Source of the DNA: Podospora pseudoanserina
Taxonomy: Eukaryota > Ascomycota > Sordariomycetes > Sordariales > Podosporaceae
Direction of reading: 5' to 3'
Assembly (NCBI RefSeq): GCF_035222485.1
Contig: NW_026946671.1
Span: 1,178,001 to 1,242,000, forward strand
Length of the DNA: 64,000 nucleotides
In this document: positions 60,001-64,000 of the stretch, one piece after another
Position numbering within the stretch: the stretch's first letter is position 1
Layout of the letters: every line of letters starts with the position of its first letter
Notes under the pieces: generated by a model
Database searches by the model: none
Told to the model about the DNA's origin: nothing
Seen by the model: the letters and a program-made list of their open reading frames with translations, nothing else
Made by a program: the position numbers and the translations under genes

Positions 60001-61524
60001 TCCTGGGAGCATTGAGCACCATGAGAGGTGTAAGCGCGTGGTCGCAGGCATGGTTCTTCAAGACCAAGGACGAGGAACGTCTGAGGATTTTCCTTCGAGC
60101 AGTACGTATATCCGGATCGAGTCTCTACATCACGGGAGGCTGACTGACATGTCGTGTAGCGGCACAAACTTTACAGGCAGCTCGTTCCAAACAAGGACGC
60201 ATCACAGCCGTCAACCATCTTGCGGCCCGTCCTCACCATTTCGCCCCAGGAACTCGACCAGATCCAGCAGATGCTCAAGAACATGGCCACTGACATCAAG
60301 ACCTATTGTGTACCCTCGCTTGGTCTGCAAAATAGCTGGAGTCAGGCGAACGGCGGGACGCCAACCCAGCGGCCTGCGCAAGCACCCACGCCTCTGAGCC
60401 AAGCCAATCTGGAGAAGCAGACACAGGCGTTGAAGCAGGCGCAGAACCGCACCGCCGCGAAGAACGTTGCCGCCCCGGCCGCTCCGACGACCACGCAGCC
60501 GCCTTTCTCGTTTGGGGCTCACAAGTCGCCGGCCGGCAATCCGGAATACCTGAGCGAGCCGCTTCTCACACGGGACGGGCTCCAGGCACCACCTGCCAGG
60601 AAGAAGCCCAAGACGGGAGCAAACCACAGCTCGCCGCCGGCCATTCAGCCGGGCACTGGCTCCCTGTCGCCCAACGTCAAGGCGCCCTCTCCCGTTGTTA
60701 GCCGGAAGCAGGAGCCGGCCAAGACGGCACCCAAATTCATGTGTCCCGAACCCGGTTGCGAGCAAATGTCTGTGGGTTTCGAGAGCGAGGAAGCGCTTGG
60801 CATGCACAAGCAGGAGGAGCACATCCGGCCATTCCAAGATCCTGTCGCCTTCATGCGGGAGAACATGGCTGCGGCACTGAAGCTTGACGAACAGGGCAGG
60901 CCCGTCTCGGCGCCGGCCATGGTTGGCAGTCTTTCCAAGCAAGGCCAGACACCCATGAGCAAGCCTGATCTGGCGGCGACGCCCATGTCTCGCGACGCGT
61001 CGATGAGACGACAGGGCAGTGCCGCGGGAGGACGGGAGAGCACGGCGACACCACGGATGGCGGCGAGCACGCCCATGGCGCCGGTGGACGAGATGTGGGC
61101 GGGCACGACGATCGACCCGCAGAATCTGTTTGCCGGGCTGGGGCCCACGATAGACGCGACCACGGGCAACATGATGCACGAGTTTGGGACGTACCGATCG
61201 ATCACGCCCAACGACACGCCCGAGTCGACGGCCAGCAAAGACAGCGGGGTTTCGGAGCCGAATAGCGACATCCTCGAGGGCACCGGGCTGGATATCAACT
61301 TGACGTTCCAGAACTTCAACGAGGATGTGCTGATGGACATGAACAGGATCAACATGGATTCGCTGGATAGTTTGGTGGACAGCGACCTGTACGGCCCGGG
61401 TGGTGGTTTTGGCGGCGGGCAGGAGGCGTACCAGTTCACCTTTGAAGACATGACGATGGGAAACGACTTTAGCAAGCCGTTTCAGTTTGACAACAGCGGG
61501 TACATGATGGATGCATCGGTTTAG
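57085..61524 (+). CDS. Mediator subunit 15 (Gal11-like), KIX and polyglutamine
   Basis: Exons 57085-57299, 57366-57468, 57570-60101 and 60160-61524 join in frame to 1404 aa. The third exon start is chosen for a TTGAC branch and TTTTCCAG acceptor; AAG at ~57540 is an alternative that would add ~10 codons. Mediator tail subunit 15 links activators to RNA polymerase II (known). A KIX-like N-terminus (WQSAMSHNERYGKTLNL, TNVILAMSTGNF, ATDFEKKAWLSSENKAMYD) spans ~55-125. Polyglutamine tracts and a long Gln/Pro/Met/Gly-rich activator-type region follow. A second helical region near 850-960 has RITAITTEEQLFAQGQNEVP and FFKTKDEERLRIFLRARHKL. A single C2H2-like motif occupies residues 1145-1171. The C-terminus is acidic with DEFG/Asp-Met-rich segments. 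Assignment rests on the KIX-like block and architecture, so it could be another polyQ coactivator. Confidence 0.8.
57137..57190 (+). repeat. CAG/CAA polyglutamine tract, exon 1
   Basis: Two adjacent runs of CAG/CAA codons encode glutamine stretches before the KIX-like region. Confidence 0.85.
57650..57731 (+). repeat. CAG/CAA polyglutamine tract, exon 3
   Basis: A long imperfect run of CAG and CAA codons with His and Arg interruptions, likely length-variable between strains. Confidence 0.85.
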
Positions 61525-62490
61525 GTTCTGGATACCTAGGTGATGATGATGATGATGAAGCGGAGTGGCAGTTTTATATATATAATGTGCATGGGTACAT
61601 GGTATATGGGAAAAGCTAGCAGGGTTGGTCTGGGCATTCACGAGAAGGGTAGTGTAATACCTCTTTTCTATTTTTATTTTTTATTTTTTTCCTTGTCTCT
61701 CTTTCTCTCAGCGTCTCTTTATATGAGTGTTGCTGCGGTTTGTTTTCGGGGCAGGGAGGGAGTTTGGTAATTGTGCGGATTGGGCTATACGGAAGCATTC
61801 TATATTTCTTATTTTCTTTTTTCTCTGTGTCTCGCGGGTCGAATGGACGGTTTCTCAGGTCAGGCAGATAGGGTGATACCCCCCGTGAACTTGCTTTCTT
61901 TTTTTTCTTTTTTTCCCAGTTTGTCTTGTCTTTTTTTTTTTTTTGCATCGAGGTTGAAGAAAGATGAATGGATGGATGTATTTTGGGTGGATTTATTGGA
62001 TGTATACGAATTGTATATTATACTAGTAAAAGGGGGGTTTTTGGGGGACATTGAATGAGAGATCAAAAGTATCACACCATATGACAATTTGTTTGGCATG
62101 TGTTGAAGCTCTGGCTAGGTTCATATTGATGATGCTTGCTGCTGCGGGGGCATCGGGAGTAGAGACGGGAGCGCGCCAATCCATGCAGGAAGACGCGATG
62201 ATCCACTGTGGGCTGGGTGCCGAGGACTGGGGTCTTTTAGTTGACGTGGAGAATGAGATGTGAACAGGTTTATTGTATTCGGTATGTGGATGGCAGTGAA
62301 AGGGGAACTGAATAAACTGCTGCCTGATCAAGGCTTTTTTCCTCAGCAGCAGTTTCAGTTCTTGAATGCGACGAGCTTTTTGTCCAAAGACAAGAGGTAC
62401 GTACCCTCCTAGGTAGGTAGGTACCCGAAGCTTCTCTTTAGGCGCCGCACAGTGGGGTTTCGTTAGCTTTCGGGGGACAGGGGCTCACTA

Positions 62491-62506
62491 GTGTAGGTAC
62501 CTACAC
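62491..62506. promoter_or_regulatory. perfect 16-bp palindrome GTGTAGGTACCTACAC
   Basis: The sequence equals its own reverse complement over 16 bp and lies 237 bp before the Whi5/Nrm1-like start. It fits a dimeric transcription-factor site, but the factor is unknown. Confidence 0.5.
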
Positions 62507-62673
62507 CTTGTAGCTCACATTGTTCTTCAGCACCCACCTACCATCCACAAGCTTTAAACCGCGACTTGTGTGGTTTTTGGACGCGACTTTTGTGCCCCTC
62601 TCACTCACGTCCTACTTATTTACCTTTTGATCTCGTTCCTGTTTTTCCCTTTCCTTTTCTCAACAGATACAAG

Positions 62674-62679
62674 ACGCGT
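62674..62679. promoter_or_regulatory. ACGCGT MCB (MBF-type) box
   Basis: A perfect MluI cell-cycle box lies 65 bp upstream of the start codon. ACGCGA near-matches at 62581 and 62693 flank it, and further ACGCGT sites occur inside the gene at 62811, 62879 and 63274. MBF regulates G1/S genes through this motif (known). Confidence 0.6.
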
Positions 62680-62743
62680 TAAAGAGATTTAGACGCGATT
62701 TTGCTTTCAATACCTTACTCGGGAGAAAAGATTGGTGATAGCA

Positions 62744-63799
62744 ATGGACGCCACCACACAAACCCAAACCCAAACCCCCCGCGTCCCACTCGGCTCTTTG
62801 AATCCCAACAACGCGTCTTCGCCAACAAAGAAGGGGATGTTGCAAAGCCCGTTCGAGTCACAGACGAAGCTGATGCAAACGCGTACGCCGCCCGAGACGG
62901 GGGTCAAGAAGAGGGTGTTGTCTGGGACTGGAACAGTCGATTCCTCGCCCACAGCTTCGAGGGCAGCGGCGGAAGAGGAGAGGGTGGTAAAGAAAGCTAG
63001 GTTAAGCGTATGTCCCTCCCCACCTTTCCATAATTTTCCGGTTGTTGACAGACGTAGTACTCCTCATCACCGCCCGCATCAGCAGGGTCAGCGTCGTCGG
63101 TGTTTTCCAGCCCGCACCACCACCACCACCTTCTCCTCCTTGAGGAGGGTGAGGGGGATGTCTCCATGGTTACCACCATTCCTGATTCAACACCTGCACC
63201 AGCACCGGCATCGGTATCGGTATCGGCATCGGTATTGGCATCGGCATCGGCATCGGTGCAGAGGAGGAGTTTGACGCGTGAACAGGCTCGTCAGGTAATT
63301 TTTTTGTCCAGTAATCCTTTTTTGGTTGTTGTTGGGCGAATCAGCTAATGGTGGGATGAAGAAAGCGGAAATCTTACGGCTGAGGCTTGGGTTGGCGAAT
63401 TACAAGGTGAGGACGGGGCAGGAGGATGTTTCGTTGGATCAGTTGGAGAGGAGGCTGATGGTGAGGCTTTGGGGTGGGGAGGGGAGGGTGAGGGAGCAGG
63501 GAGGTGAGAGGTCGTCGCAGCAACAGCATCAGAGATGTGGTTCGCAGCAGATGTTACCGCCGTCGACGTCCAGGGGGACGCATCATCAGAGGAGGAGCAG
63601 TGGGGCGGGGGTTGTGGAAGAGAAGGAAAATTGGAGGGAGGGGCTGTGGGAGGTCATGAGACGGAGGGAGGCGGAGAGACAACAACAACAACAGCAGCAG
63701 CAGCAGCAGCAGCAACTATCGCAGGAAGATAGGGGAGGGAGACGGAGGGGGAGGGGGAGGAGTTGGAACTGCCTAGGTTGCCGAGGGAAGGGGGGATAA
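62744..63799 (+). CDS. Whi5/Nrm1-like G1/S transcriptional repressor
   Basis: Exons 62744-63007, 63058-63294 and 63362-63799 join in frame to 312 aa. Introns are 50 and 67 nt, with GTATGT and GTAATT donors; acceptors follow TTGAC and GCTAAT branch-like sites. The key evidence is KAEILRLRLGLANYKVRTGQ...VSLDQLERRL from residue ~168, the short Whi5/Nrm1 family motif that binds SBF/MBF-type factors (known). The N-terminus (VPLGSLNPNNASSPTKKGML) is rich in Ser/Thr-Pro sites suited to CDK phosphorylation. A Ser/Ala/Val hexamer-repeat stretch precedes the motif and a polyglutamine tract follows it. The final ~30 codons are Arg/Gly-rich; an adjacent frame there reads more naturally (LELPRLPREGG), so the exact C-terminus is uncertain. 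Whether it acts as Whi5, Nrm1 or both cannot be told from sequence. Confidence 0.82.
63674..63717 (+). repeat. CAA/CAG polyglutamine tract
   Basis: A run of CAA then CAG codons in exon 3 of the Whi5/Nrm1-like gene encodes about a dozen glutamines. Confidence 0.85.
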
Positions 63800-64000
63800 T
63801 AGGGGTTGGAGGCTGTGGGGGTTGTTGAGTTTGGCCAGGGGTTAGCCCGAGCTGGTGGGAAGGGGAGGTGGTGGCTTGTTTGTTTTCATGGCTTTCATGG
63901 CGTTGAAAGGGAGCATACGGACGCATCTTTTGCTTTTGAAATTTTGAATTTGCTAGAGTTTGGGGTTTATTGGGCTTGCTGCACACGCTTCATGTCTGGG

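Larger units (their letters stand above)
61525..62743. other. intergenic, Med15-like 3' UTR and Whi5/Nrm1-like promoter
   Basis: The left part holds a GAT microsatellite (61541-61558), T-rich tracts and the Med15-like 3' UTR. The right 350 bp contains TAGG/GGTACC repeats, a 16-bp palindrome at 62491-62506 and MCB-type ACGCG sites near 62581, 62674 and 62693. No gene seen. Confidence 0.6.

Overview
The window looks like nuclear DNA of a filamentous ascomycete, probably Sordariales or a close relative. Genes carry few, short introns (50-101 nt) with GTNNGT donors and branch sites such as CTAAC, CTGAC or TTGAC just before the AG. Intergenic spacers are long, and the gene content fits: a Whi5/Nrm1-type G1/S repressor, a septin-like GTPase, a Med15-like mediator subunit, and a NOD-like receptor with a sesB-type hydrolase, NACHT domain and ankyrin repeats. 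I found no tRNA, rRNA, CRISPR array or intact transposon.

Layout. 1-4589: no supportable gene. 4590-6692 (-): KRI1, 40S ribosome biogenesis. 7714-8554 (+): Rab5/Ypt5 GTPase. 9519-12540 (+): RBBP6-like RING/U-box protein with RGG and Arg-Asp repeats. 13594-16074 (+): septin-type GTPase with a C-terminal membrane segment. 17146-21611 (+): the NOD-like receptor, with a degenerate ~21-nt AT-rich repeat array on each side. 21612-26539: spacer. 26540-27379 (+): conserved acidic protein of unknown function. 27380-32297: spacer. 32298-33563 (+): IBA57. 33808-34701 (-): Cwf23/DNAJC17 J protein. 35670-42117 (-): separase. 42742-43397 (+): small single-pass, probably mitochondrial protein. 43451-44671 (-): class II (SIRT4-like) sirtuin. 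45347-46931 (+): MMT-type cation diffusion facilitator. 47541-49038 (-): M18 aspartyl aminopeptidase. 49039-57084: 8-kb spacer. 57085-61524 (+): Med15/Gal11-like mediator subunit. 62744-63799 (+): Whi5/Nrm1-like repressor.

The genes do not form one pathway. Loose themes are cell-cycle control (separase, Whi5/Nrm1, septin-like GTPase), mitochondrial and metal biology (IBA57, CDF transporter, sirtuin, small membrane protein) and RNA processing (KRI1, Cwf23, RING/RD protein). Most are housekeeping genes. The NOD-like receptor is the accessory element.

The two observations most worth checking are: (1) related ~21-nt repeat arrays bracketing the NOD-like receptor, with a third, inverted copy at 35.1 kb; and (2) clusters of apparent single-base deficits, mostly in C/G runs, that break the separase and aminopeptidase frames. 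The second looks more like consensus error than biology. The Whi5/Nrm1-like gene also carries an ACGCGT (MCB) box 65 bp before its start, as expected for feedback on MBF.
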